From the NCBI GenBank assembly GCA_000697335.1, contig JNEM01008113.1, positions 1 through 26,379 on the forward strand: a stretch of DNA of 26,379 nt, given 5' to 3'. The notes beneath the pieces were generated by a model that searched no databases, had not been told where the DNA came from, and saw only the letters and a program-made list of their open reading frames with translations. How positions within the stretch are numbered: position 1 is the stretch's first letter; the number at the start of each line of letters is the position of its first letter. A program made the position numbers and the translations under genes. Source of the DNA: Conidiobolus incongruus B7586 (lineage: Eukaryota > Entomophthoromycota > Entomophthoromycetes > Entomophthorales > Conidiobolaceae). This document shows positions 10,517-18,844 of the stretch, one piece after another.

Positions 10517-11491
10517 TTATATCGAAATATTCGAATATATATTTTCTTCATCAGTTTCAATACTGTTCTTAGGTATATTGCCTATAACTTTGACCAAAAA
10601 TGGGAACATTTCTAATAGGGCTCTTTTCACAGGCGCTTCAAGTTCAATAAATAGAATACTATTAATGATTGGGTTACAATTCATCAGACACGTCGATATA
10701 AAATCCATTTTAACGGTACGAGTTTCATTAGTTATCATTTCACCCCACGTATTGAAGCATTCGAGACCATTACCAGCTAAATAGAGTGCTAAAAACAAGA
10801 TATCTCTCCATATTGCTCTTTTGAAATGAGTCATGACTTCCGACTTCCCTGGATATAAATCTTTAATATCACTGCGAGCTATTCGACTTTTGACAACTGC
10901 AATACTCAAATAGGAATAGATGGCAATACTCAAACTAAATACCATAATGCATCCATACCAACAAATTGTAAAGTATCCTACCTTATCTACGGGAGTAGAC
11001 ATGCAGTATATAGCTAAGTCTGCTAATCCAATTTCATTTAAACCAACCGATACCAGATTCGGAGAGTAAAAGTATAAAATTTCAAAAATCATGAATCCGA
11101 CCCAAAATCTGCTGGAAAGTGATCTCTTATGCACGATGACAGCTGCACGCTCCAAATTCAACAAGCCCACAAACCACGCGGAAATATATGTACTACCAAT
11201 ATAAAATATATCATTGGTTGAGCACATCCACCTTGCCTTAGCAATATACTTACCATTGATAAAAGCAGTCAACCCCATTACCAAGAAAGTGCAAGTGGTA
11301 ATAAAATCCATTATTAAAATACCCAAACTGATTTTTAAATTTGGAGTGGACTTCTTTTTAAACAATTTTAATGAACTTATGAGCAACATGGAAGTAATCG
11401 GAATACCTATCAAACCAAATACTAAAAATATGATTGCTAAAGGCTTGTAATATTTGGGTCTGTTTCTATAAATTTCAAGGTTCATTATCAT
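10517..11491 (-). CDS. Rhodopsin-like (class A) G-protein-coupled receptor
   Basis: A 324-aa seven-helix plasma-membrane receptor. Helices lie at about 17-44, 52-78, 88-121, 129-148, 170-200, 227-251 and 260-286, followed by an amphipathic helix-8 segment (EAPVKRALLEMF). Class A hallmarks are visible: Asp62 at the 2.50 position of TM2 (LIMDF), Cys90 at the top of TM3 with Cys163 in the second extracellular loop for the usual disulfide, an E-R-A variant of the DRY motif (114-116), and an NPxxN variant of NPxxY in TM7 (273-277). The acidic C-tail is short. The ligand cannot be told. I start at the ATG at 11491; another ATG lies two codons later (11485). The upstream frame offers only TTG. The gene is intronless. 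Such receptors are described from early-diverging fungi but are unusual in Dikarya. Confidence 0.85.
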   Translation of the reverse strand: MIMNLEIYRNRPKYYKPLAIIFLVFGLIGIPITSMLLISSLKLFKKKSTPNLKISLGILIMDFITTCTFLVMGLTAFINGKYIAKARWMCSTNDIFYIGSTYISAWFVGLLNLERAAVIVHKRSLSSRFWVGFMIFEILYFYSPNLVSVGLNEIGLADLAIYCMSTPVDKVGYFTICWYGCIMVFSLSIAIYSYLSIAVVKSRIARSDIKDLYPGKSEVMTHFKRAIWRDILFLALYLAGNGLECFNTWGEMITNETRTVKMDFISTCLMNCNPIINSILFIELEAPVKRALLEMFPFLVKVIGNIPKNSIETDEENIYSNISI

Positions 11492-11803
11492 TTTTTGATT
11501 CAAAAAAATATTACTTCTAATTGATTGTTAAGAATCAACATCATTTTATTCACAAAGTTTGTTACATTCTAATACCTAATTTAATCCCTTGTAGCAAAGT
11601 GGCAATTCGTCCAATTTTTTAGAAATTAAATTTAGGATTCAAATGAGAATTTTTGAATTTTAAAATATTAGTATATCACAATTTGTACATAGTTAACCAT
11701 ATCAAATTTTGTTTAATTTGATTGAATTTTTAACAATTGCTATTTTAACAAATATTCTGAATATATATTGTTACTTTGCAAATATCAATTCAATATACAA
11801 TAT

Positions 11804-11847
11804 ATTAATTAATTTTAATATAAAACCTATATTAAAAATTAATTAAT
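11804..11847. repeat. AT-only inverted repeat, 19-bp arms
   Basis: ATTAATTAATTTTAATATA (11804-11822) pairs with 11828-11847 across a five-base AAACC loop; the only flaw is one extra base in the right arm. The arms are pure A+T, so local composition raises the chance of such pairing, but 19 pairs is long. It lies about 310 bases upstream of the GPCR start. It could extrude as a cruciform or act as a transcription boundary. No terminal repeats or target duplication were seen. Confidence 0.5.
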
Positions 11848-12259
11848 ACCAAATTTTTGCAAATTGTTTAAATCGGTTATAAATTGTTATATTTTTGCTA
11901 TCAATCAGTTCATACTGAGTCCAAAAAAGTGCAGAATTTATTACCAATAATAAAAATTATAACCAATTTTATTAATAATATTTTTCACAAATTTCTAAAT
12001 TTGGAAAATTCAATATTTTTGGTAATGATGAAGAATGGATAAATTTTTATTTAAATTGTGAAAGTAAAATTATAGTAACTATTAAATGGTATTTAAGATT
12101 TTAAACAATGATTGACAAATTAAAACCAAGGAGTTTGTTGTCAAGAGTGAGCGTGACAATACCTAAAACAGGGTTATATTAGGAACATCTAAAGATCCCC
12201 AAACAACTCAAGATAAATCAAACAATTACTATAGGACTAGAAAATAAAATAGAACACAT

Positions 12260-12284
12260 CAGAATAGCTCATCCAGCTATTCTG
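12260..12284. other. Perfect 10-bp stem-loop
   Basis: CAGAATAGCT and AGCTATTCTG form a perfect 10-bp stem around a five-base CATCC loop. The arms carry eight G/C bases in total in otherwise AT-rich DNA, so composition alone does not explain them. The element lies about 85 bases upstream of the possible ORF at 12370, where it could sit in a leader or operator-like site. Confidence 0.45.
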
Positions 12285-12369
12285 GTCATTCCCTTAAAAA
12301 AGATTCAAAAACTAATAAAATAGTTTCCTCAAAGTTATAGCAATCTATTTAGGTTAATTGAATAATATA

Positions 12370-12669
12370 ATGGTAATGTTACATTTTCTTTTCCCTCCTG
12401 TAATGTTCAAGAAAGTTCCCTTTGTAGAATCTTCAAAGAAATCAGTATTTGGACTAGAATTTGCCCTTTTATGTGTGATGGTTAGCTGGGGAGAAACTTG
12501 GTTAACTACGGGAGGTAATCGTTGGATAATGCGCGTGTGCCTACTAATGAGTTGGGGAATCCTTATACATCAATGTGATGATCTCGTGGTGAATTCTCCA
12601 GCTCCTCATTGGCGGATCTTAGAGGTAGTTGACATTTGTATAATATCTATTACGCTCTTTATTGATTGA
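12370..12669 (+). CDS. Possible orphan small membrane protein (99 aa)
   Basis: The function is not recognised. From ATG 12370 the frame is open for 99 codons in a patch with clearly more G and C than its flanks. Other frames of this patch are closed early. The protein has a hydrophobic start, two hydrophobic segments (about residues 26-41 and 82-97 of this frame), five Trp and several Cys. A shorter form could start at the ATG at 12406. It might be a lineage-specific gene, a degraded piece of a larger membrane protein, or chance. No splice sites join it convincingly to neighbouring patches. Confidence 0.3.
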   Translation: MVMLHFLFPPVMFKKVPFVESSKKSVFGLEFALLCVMVSWGETWLTTGGNRWIMRVCLLMSWGILIHQCDDLVVNSPAPHWRILEVVDICIISITLFID

Positions 12670-13891
12670 ATGATATTAAGAATATAAAATATAATCCAGA
12701 ATTTTGAATCATTTAATTAATTATATTATAGGTCCTTTATTTCATTCTTGGCTCAATACAAATCCATTGTAACATTTTTATATATTGTTACAATTAAAAA
12801 ATTAATACAAAAACTCCAAATTGATAGTATTATAAATATTTTCTTAGTTTATATCACTATCAAAAGCCATTAATACAATTCTATAATTTATATATTATTT
12901 TAATTTCAATACAATTCATTTTAAAATTTTTAATAAATTATTTTGAATGGTTTTTTTATATAAAACAAGGTAATTAAATATTAAATCAAGTTAACCTATA
13001 GAACCTCAATTATAAAATTGAATTTGAAATAATAAACATATCATATTAGTGATCTAATTATATACGTTAATGTAACACTTTTTCTCAAACATCTATTGAC
13101 TAACTATAAACACAAGGGAGAGTGATCTGGAGAATTTCGGGTAACTGTTAGGGAGAGAGGAAGTTTATTGGTTTAAGGCAGATAGATAACTGGGAGGACC
13201 CAAATTGATCTCGTCTGCTCAGGATGGCTCAAATTCCAAAGGCATCTATTCACAAACCCAAAATAATATTTTATAAAGTCATTGAATCCAGTATCTAGCT
13301 AATAATATAATATGCAAAAGCTAATACAATTAATTTAGATCAAGCTAATTTATTCTAGTACATGATTGAAATATCTTTCTTGAATTTAATATAATGAATT
13401 CAATCTTCTAAATAAAAATTTAAATTTGTTTATCATTTATTCATAAAAATACAATTTAAGTTATTTAAATAGTATAATATAATTCAATAACTTATTTCAT
13501 CAATTCTTTAATATTATAAAAAAGTATACATTATATTACTTAATTTCAATATTTGAATTAAACAATATCCGGCATAATCAACCAAACTCATAGTATAGTA
13601 TTCAATATTTGAACACTCTAACGAATGCTAATTAAAGTAATAGTAAAACAAAAGTTAGTTTATAAATATTACCGATTTGAATCTATTATTTATATTAAAA
13701 TCTATTTTTAATCTGGTTAATCTCCTCCAACCTCTTTATTATATTTCATCTTAATTTTATCACTCTAAAATTAATATATAATAATCGTTATATAAAATTT
13801 TTCAATTAATCATTTATTAATTTCTTCAAAAAGAGTTATAGAATACTAATTAATCTAAATATAGATTCAAATCAATGCATATTATATAATG

Positions 13892-13908
13892 TATATATAT
13901 ATATATAT
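13892..13908. repeat. (TA)n microsatellite
   Basis: Eight to nine TA units in a row within the intergenic desert. The tract is unremarkable in this genome but polymorphism-prone. Confidence 0.9.
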
Positions 13909-14778
13909 GTATTAAATCATTAAAAAATCGATTAAAAATCACAAATAATCTAACGATCGGCAGGAGTGTTTTAAAAAAATCAAGTAAGTGATCAATATTT
14001 ATTAATTTTAATAGCCTGCATAGAATTACAAACTTGTGAGAAACATATAATTCCTTTACTTGATTATTGAATACCTCAACTATTTGAAAAATATTGACGA
14101 ATTTTGATGCAAAATAAATCTCAATCATTTCATTCAATCAATTATTAAAATGATCAAATTCTATCAAATATAATAATCAGTGTTAAATATTATTTATTGT
14201 ACACATACCTTAATAGATCAATCAAGTTTAATTTTTGAGCTAGTATTTATCTCAAATTACAAGTGTAATTTTGAATATTAAATATAATATCTAATTCTTA
14301 ACATTATTTATCAATATTATCTTGATAATATTTTATAAAATATATTTTCCATATTTCATATCGTATATTAGATCCTTAGTATTAACTTTATCATTGAATC
14401 AAATTTATTGCGAATATTATTTATACAAGCTCGATTCTCTTTTATATTCATAAAAGTGTTACAAATAGCGATTAAAACACTAGGATGAGTAATTTATACA
14501 CTTTTAAATTAAATAATCAAGTATCATCCTGATTATTTGATAAAATATAATTAGGTTTAGTAATTAAATTAGTCTGTAATTTATTAACTTATTATTAAAA
14601 ACATTATCAAATTTTATTATTACCTAAGTTTAACTCTTTGGCAAAGAATTTACAATGAGTGTTAAGACGGGATCGCAAGGGATGATATGGTTGCTGCAGA
14701 AGGTAGAGCAGATCGTAAAACATTCGAGTTTAATCGAATAATCGCCGAATCAAATTATTGTTTAAGGAAATTATTTAG

Positions 14779-14925
14779 ATTGGACCAGGGGTCTGGAAAA
14801 CATTGACTTTTGTTACAGGGGAATTTTTATTATCAATTGCCAATTTAGGAAAATTGAATGGTTTATTTTTTTCGGTTTGACTCGAGTTAAACCACAAGGT
14901 ATTTAAATATAGTGGAGATTATTGG
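14779..14925 (+). promoter_or_regulatory. Promoter region of the orphan 7TM gene: three CCAAT motifs and a TATA element
   Basis: CCAAT pentamers lie at 14779 (minus), 14840 (plus) and 14921 (minus). A TATTTAAATATA element at 14900-14911 sits 145 bases before the ATG at 15045. A CTCGAG-centred near-palindrome lies at 14881. The arrangement is that of an ordinary RNA polymerase II promoter. Confidence 0.4.
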
Positions 14926-15044
14926 TGAATGCTATTTTAAATCTGTTCTCAAGATTTGATTAATATTTGATATTGTTATTTGTTATTGTATTTCAATAGC
15001 CCCATTATTCTATTAAAACTTATCTGTACTGATTAGAAAGCATT

Positions 15045-15974
15045 ATGAGTGATTCTACCACTACTACTCCTACTGATATAAACTCTCAAAGTGCAGTGCC
15101 TTCAGTATTCACTACCACCCTGGCACTCCTTTACGAGTCCAATCTGACCATGTCCATCAATGCAATGTCTACTACAATGTTCTTGGGAAACACTTATCAC
15201 TCGTTGAATCTGTTGCGAAAAGCCCCTAAACCTTTCTACCTGCTCAACTTTGTCCAATCCTTCCTTGGGCTCTTAGTGAATCTCCTCATTATTAGTTTCT
15301 TTTTCACCTTCAACCAACACTGCGAATTCCGCATATATTTCTCGGCGGTGGGCAATTTAATTTCCACCACATGTATCGAATTAATTCTGCTACTGAAGTC
15401 CCGTGTAGTCAGCAACAATAATAAGATCGTGTGGTTTGTTGGTGTAATTTTAGAGACGTTCAGAGTGGTTGTAGGTGTCTTCAATATTGTCAAGACTTCA
15501 ACAACTGTTACCCCATTGTACAATTGCGGTGCTGAAATTACTCCTTTCTACGGGGCATTGGTAGTCGGTTCGGAAATTGCCGTCAACGGTTACCTCTCTA
15601 TCGTATTCTTGGTTGGAATGTATCGCCAATGGAAATTCATTAAAAAACCCTTCTATGTTACATTGATGCAAGACGGTGCCATTTACTCAGTCTTGACCAC
15701 TCTCACCAGTGTAACAATGCTCCTATTAGCCATCTTCCAAACTCTTGGGGACAATTCCATGGTGCTCTTCAATGTAAGTTGGGTAGTAGCTAGCAGTTTG
15801 ACGGTGAGCCAATTGCGCCGCGCATTCAAGGAACGTGAACTCGGATCGACTCGAGGCATCCGCAGTTATCCCAGAACCAGCGACAAGCCCACAAATAACG
15901 AGAGTAGTCATGTGGAATCTGGTACGCTCCACGGTAGTTCCACGAACGAAGTGGATGCTAAGGGTGAACTCTAA
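15045..15974 (+). CDS. Orphan seven-helix membrane protein, GPCR-like
   Basis: A 309-aa polytopic membrane protein that I cannot place in a named family. It has a Ser/Thr-rich extracellular-type N terminus, then seven hydrophobic segments at about 30-53, 63-88, 95-119, 127-149, 165-192, 210-234 and 238-258. A basic juxtamembrane stretch (QLRRAFKEREL) and a roughly 45-residue Ser/Thr/Asn-rich polar tail follow, a layout typical of receptors with a phosphorylatable tail. Cys93 and Cys161 could form a disulfide. There is no DRY or NPxxY motif and no retinal-binding lysine in TM7, so it is neither class A nor a microbial opsin. Use of C and G at third positions is much higher than in the flanks, so the gene is real. 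No intron. The ATG follows an A-rich context (GCATTATGAG) downstream of a TATA element. Confidence 0.75.
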   Translation: MSDSTTTTPTDINSQSAVPSVFTTTLALLYESNLTMSINAMSTTMFLGNTYHSLNLLRKAPKPFYLLNFVQSFLGLLVNLLIISFFFTFNQHCEFRIYFSAVGNLISTTCIELILLLKSRVVSNNNKIVWFVGVILETFRVVVGVFNIVKTSTTVTPLYNCGAEITPFYGALVVGSEIAVNGYLSIVFLVGMYRQWKFIKKPFYVTLMQDGAIYSVLTTLTSVTMLLLAIFQTLGDNSMVLFNVSWVVASSLTVSQLRRAFKERELGSTRGIRSYPRTSDKPTNNESSHVESGTLHGSSTNEVDAKGEL

Positions 15975-16149
15975 TTTATTTCCCCATATTTTTATTCACA
16001 TTAACAATTTTCATTACATTTTTTAATAAACTGACAATTCAATTCAAAATTGTTTATCCCACTAGTCTCTGAATGGAGTAGACTGAAATTAAATGTGGGC
16101 AATTGAATGAATGTGAATTTATTTTATTACAAATTATTAATGTTAAATA

Positions 16150-16662
16150 ATGAACACTCTTAATAATAATACTAATGAAAATAATAATAAAGAGTCAAAA
16201 TCTAGTGATGATAAAGATATAGAATCTAAAATTCCCACTATATCGGCAGTAGTCGACGTTGGTGCTAATCCGGATGCCGAAACAGTCTCGGAAGCGACGA
16301 AGTTGGGAAGTCATAACCAGGGTAAGGAGGATCCCAGCCTATTATCAACACCCAATCTCAACATAAATTTAATGGATATTTTAACACCAGTGGTCACAGA
16401 CTTGGACGAACGTATTGGAAACGTGCACGCGAGCCAAATCCAACTGAATGCCATGCTGAATCAACTCATGAACCATCTGAAAGACTTTGAGAGCTCTGTG
16501 ACGCCACCACTAATTCAACCAAGCATTGACAAATTGATTCAAGCTAAAAAAAGATTAAACTCGGTGAATCATACATTTTTGTTGGTTATGGACCGATTGG
16601 AAAAGATGCATACGATGATGCAGCAGCATAGTGGTCAGGATTATATGAAGGGCAAGAAGTAA
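16150..16662 (+). CDS. Snapin-like BLOC-1 subunit
   Basis: A 170-aa soluble protein. The first 70 residues are polar and low-complexity (Asn/Ser/Lys-rich). Residues about 73-154 form one long amphipathic helical region matching the Snapin/Snn1 pattern: ILTPVVTDLDERI, then SQIQLNAMLNQLMNHL, then the conserved I.KL..AKKRL..VN segment. Snapin is a coiled-coil subunit of BLOC-1, which acts on endosomes in cargo sorting and Rab recycling; the yeast counterpart is Snn1. The family is usually 117-140 aa, so the extra length is the N-terminal tail. The gene begins 175 bases after the 7TM gene and is followed 390 bases later by SYS1, all on the same strand. It is intronless. Recognition is by motif pattern, not alignment. 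Confidence 0.75.
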   Translation: MNTLNNNTNENNNKESKSSDDKDIESKIPTISAVVDVGANPDAETVSEATKLGSHNQGKEDPSLLSTPNLNINLMDILTPVVTDLDERIGNVHASQIQLNAMLNQLMNHLKDFESSVTPPLIQPSIDKLIQAKKRLNSVNHTFLLVMDRLEKMHTMMQQHSGQDYMKGKK

Positions 16663-17052
16663 CTATAATTATAGGCTATTGTTTAATTTCAATCAATTTG
16701 TTATATAGTATTCAAGTTTAATTGTTAATAAAAAATGATTAAAATATTTTGATTATCCTACGCCATGCAATAAATCAACTGGCTATATCAAATTATATAA
16801 CTTAATCATTTGAATAAAGAGTATACAATTCTAAAATAAACATAGGTTAAGGTCTGATTGATAATAATTTCAATATTGTCCAAATTTTTTTAAAAAACAA
16901 TGGATATACTTGTTAGGATAACATAACTTTTATATTCTCTTACATCTTAATAATTTCATTTCAATAATCTCCAAACGAATCCCATAACAATTATCACTTG
17001 GTATAAATGAATAATTCACTCCAAAATTCCAAAGTCACCAAATACTTAAAAA
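16663..17052. other. Short intergenic region before SYS1
   Basis: AT-rich spacer holding the 3' end of the Snapin-like gene (AATAAA-like words near 16728 and 16770) and the SYS1 promoter. A GTATAAATGAA element at 17000-17010 sits about 45 bases before the SYS1 ATG and may be its TATA box. No ORF of note. Confidence 0.45.
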
Positions 17053-17685
17053 ATGCCAGCACTACCCAAAAACCAATTCCGACCTAAAGTATTCGACCCA
17101 TGGCTAATCATCTTCCAAATTTTCAGCTTTCAATTCGGTATTTATGTCATCCTCAGTATATCCAATTTGGTACTTGGCCTAATGCAAGATATTCCTTTGA
17201 ATCTCAATCTCCTATTCAACCACTTCAACTATAATTTATCCAATGATATTGCTATTTATTTAATATTGAATTATTTTATAACTTGTATAATGTCGATTAT
17301 ATTGTTGGTATTTGTAATTGAGAGGGTTAAATTATGTTTTGATTTCGTCTTCACTTTCCATGTATTCCACTTGATTGCAGTATGGTATTATACAGGTTAC
17401 TTCCCTTGGAGTGTAACGTGGTGGCTCATGACCATATTTTCTTTCGCGTTTATGACACTCGGGGGCGAATGGGCGTGTATGAAGTGGGAGATGAAACCTA
17501 TCGAAATAACTGGATCAAGTGCCAACGGAGGAGCTCGGAGGAGTACCATGAATCAGAATAGCAAGAGGTACAGGAAATTGAGTACGAGTTCAACGTTAGT
17601 GGATAACAATTTGGAGAATTCGGAATTGATTATTAGCGACGATACCATCGAATTGACGCCGTTGACTAGTGGAGGTCATCATTAA
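17053..17685 (+). CDS. SYS1: SYS1, Golgi membrane receptor for Arl3/ARFRP1
   Basis: A 210-aa four-helix Golgi membrane protein. Sys1 recruits the N-acetylated Arf-like GTPase Arl3 (ARFRP1) to the trans-Golgi, which in turn loads Arl1 and golgins. Family marks are clear: the N-terminal F.P.VFDPWLIIFQI segment, TM helices at about 17-43, 67-90, 97-115 and 120-140, the CFDFVFTFHVFHL stretch between helices 2 and 3, the FPWSVTWWL motif opening helix 4, and the GEWACMKWEMKPI exit. Animal SYS1 is about 156 aa; the extra C-terminal 55 residues here are a polar cytosolic tail, as in yeast (203 aa). Single exon. In yeast, Arl3 targeting also needs NatC acetylation, and a NatC subunit gene (NAA35) lies 3 kb away here. 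Confidence 0.93.
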   Translation: MPALPKNQFRPKVFDPWLIIFQIFSFQFGIYVILSISNLVLGLMQDIPLNLNLLFNHFNYNLSNDIAIYLILNYFITCIMSIILLVFVIERVKLCFDFVFTFHVFHLIAVWYYTGYFPWSVTWWLMTIFSFAFMTLGGEWACMKWEMKPIEITGSSANGGARRSTMNQNSKRYRKLSTSSTLVDNNLENSELIISDDTIELTPLTSGGHH

Positions 17686-18252
17686 TTCTTAATTTAATAG
17701 TATAGATGTCTTCATATGTCTTCAATTAATGACTAGTAAATATTCCCAATTTGTTTAATATTGTTTGTGTTATTAACTATAAATTATTTTTAAATCTACA
17801 TTATTTAATTTTAATTCCAGTTGTTTTTTCATACATATCAAATTAAATATTAGAATTTGTTAAATCGTTTTGATTTATTATTCATTTTTTAAGTAAAAAA
17901 AATACTGAAATTAAAATTTTTAATTATTGAATATTGAATAGTTTATTCTTTTAAAAATTAAATTCTAGATTCAAATTAAAGTGAATTTTGGTAGTGTCTA
18001 AAATTGATGCACAATTTTAAATTCATTATTTTTAATCATAACATTTTTCAAAATTAAACTCAAATTGTAAAAAATAAATGAGTTGATTTGAGATCAATAA
18101 ATCATATCAATATAAAGTCAAAATAAAAATTTAATCAATATTAATGATGACTGTTACGTATTAATCTTATTTCATTTGGTATTTATTTAGGATAAAATGT
18201 TAGATTATTAATTATCATAATGTTGAAAATGTTTACAAATTCAAGAATTGAA
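17686..18252. other. AT-rich intergenic region downstream of SYS1
   Basis: Almost pure A+T and no open frame of note. It covers the SYS1 3' end; the upstream regulatory region of the FYR-domain gene begins at its right end. Confidence 0.6.
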
Positions 18253-18601
18253 CCAATCAGACAAAAGATCAGAAGCTTGAACAAATCAGAGAAGATAGCA
18301 ATTGGATGGTGATAAGTCTACTTAAGATTGATTGATTGTGTTTCAAGAATTAGATTGGAACTCCCAATCAGGATCGGTTAATCCGTGTCACCCTCCTTCC
18401 GGCCGTTTGACTTGACAACTATTGAAGCTGTTCTCGAAATTGAAATTGGAATGCATTTGGATCATCTTGTCCTAAAATCTCACCATGTGATTGGCCAATT
18501 TAGGTGAAATTGAGCTGAAGCGGAAGAAATCAAGGAAATTCGCCAATGATTCAATCAAGGTCGTATGAGAAAAGCGAGGCGTCAAGAAGGTCTTGGATTG
18601 G
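18253..18601. promoter_or_regulatory. Cluster of eight CCAAT boxes upstream of the FYR-domain gene
   Basis: CCAAT or ATTGG pentamers occur at 18253 (+), 18301 (-), 18354 (-), 18364 (+), 18490 (-), 18495 (+), 18543 (+) and 18597 (-). Two pairs form palindromes: GATTGG/CCAATC around a five-base spacer at 18353-18369, and ATTGGCCAAT at 18490-18499. At this base composition fewer than one would be expected in 350 bases. These are the core sites of the HAP2/3/5 (NF-Y) complex. The stretch is GC-richer than its flanks and lies 145-490 bases upstream of the TATA box at 18746. Confidence 0.55.
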
Positions 18602-18745
18602 TGCTTTTGATCAAAATCCTCTTCGTCCATTCTTGGAAGTTGATCATTGGCATAATTCTCCTCCCACATTCTCCCTCTCACCTCCTCCACCATTCTTTTG
18701 CTTTTATTAATTAACCTTCCTTTGTGCTTTCTTTGATTGAAGGTG

Positions 18746-18757
18746 TATATAAATATA
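18746..18757 (+). promoter_or_regulatory. TATA box of the FYR-domain gene
   Basis: TATATAAATATA lies 99 bases before the ATG at 18845. An in-frame ATG at 18737 lies upstream of this element and would add a leader encoded largely by the (TTA)n repeat, so it is probably not transcribed. This decides the start. Confidence 0.5.
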
Positions 18758-18790
18758 TTTATCAACTTCAACTTTTCATTAACAGTGCTA

Positions 18791-18793
<3 letters not shown>

Positions 18794-18823
<30 letters not shown>
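18794..18823 (+). repeat. (TTA)10 microsatellite in the leader of the FYR-domain gene
   Basis: Ten TTA units lie between the TATA box and the ATG. Read in frame they give a leucine run on the plus strand and an asparagine run on the minus strand; both produce spurious open frames. Repeat length may alter the leader length between strains. Confidence 0.9.
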
Positions 18824-18826
<3 letters not shown>

Positions 18827-18844
18827 AACATTTATATATACATT

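Larger units (their letters stand above)
11492..12369. other. AT-rich intergenic region upstream of the GPCR gene
   Basis: This is the 5' flank of the minus-strand GPCR gene. It contains two stem-loops listed separately (11804-11847 and 12260-12284) and a patch with more G and C from about 12120 to 12310. That patch may be promoter for the ORF at 12370. No coding sequence is supported. Confidence 0.5.
12670..15044. other. AT-rich intergenic region with unassigned GC-richer patches
   Basis: No gene is supported. Two patches stand out from the A+T background. One at about 13105-13260 has stops in all frames within 40 codons. The other at about 14640-14880 contains a 28-codon ATG frame from 14655 and CCAAT motifs leading into the promoter of the 15045 gene. 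A (TA)n tract lies at 13892-13908. A minus-strand open stretch at 13850-14137 is low-complexity and begins at TTG, so I do not call it. Confidence 0.5.

Noticed and set aside
13850-14137. 95-codon minus-strand open frame
   Set aside because: It begins at TTG, is Ile/Leu/Phe/Asn-rich from AT-rich DNA, runs into a (TA)n tract and shows no motif.
14655-14741. 28-codon ATG frame in a GC-richer patch upstream of the 7TM gene
   Set aside because: Too short, no convincing splice partner, and it lies in a promoter-like region. It could be an upstream exon, but nothing supports that.
18472-18831. 119-codon minus-strand open frame with a poly-Asn start
   Set aside because: The start is the (TTA)n repeat read backwards, and the rest covers the CCAAT cluster and TATA box of the plus-strand FYR gene.
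18737-18844. Longer N terminus of the FYR-domain protein (36 extra residues with a Leu run)
   Set aside because: Its ATG lies upstream of the TATA box, and the extra part is mostly microsatellite; the ATG at 18845 is the better start.
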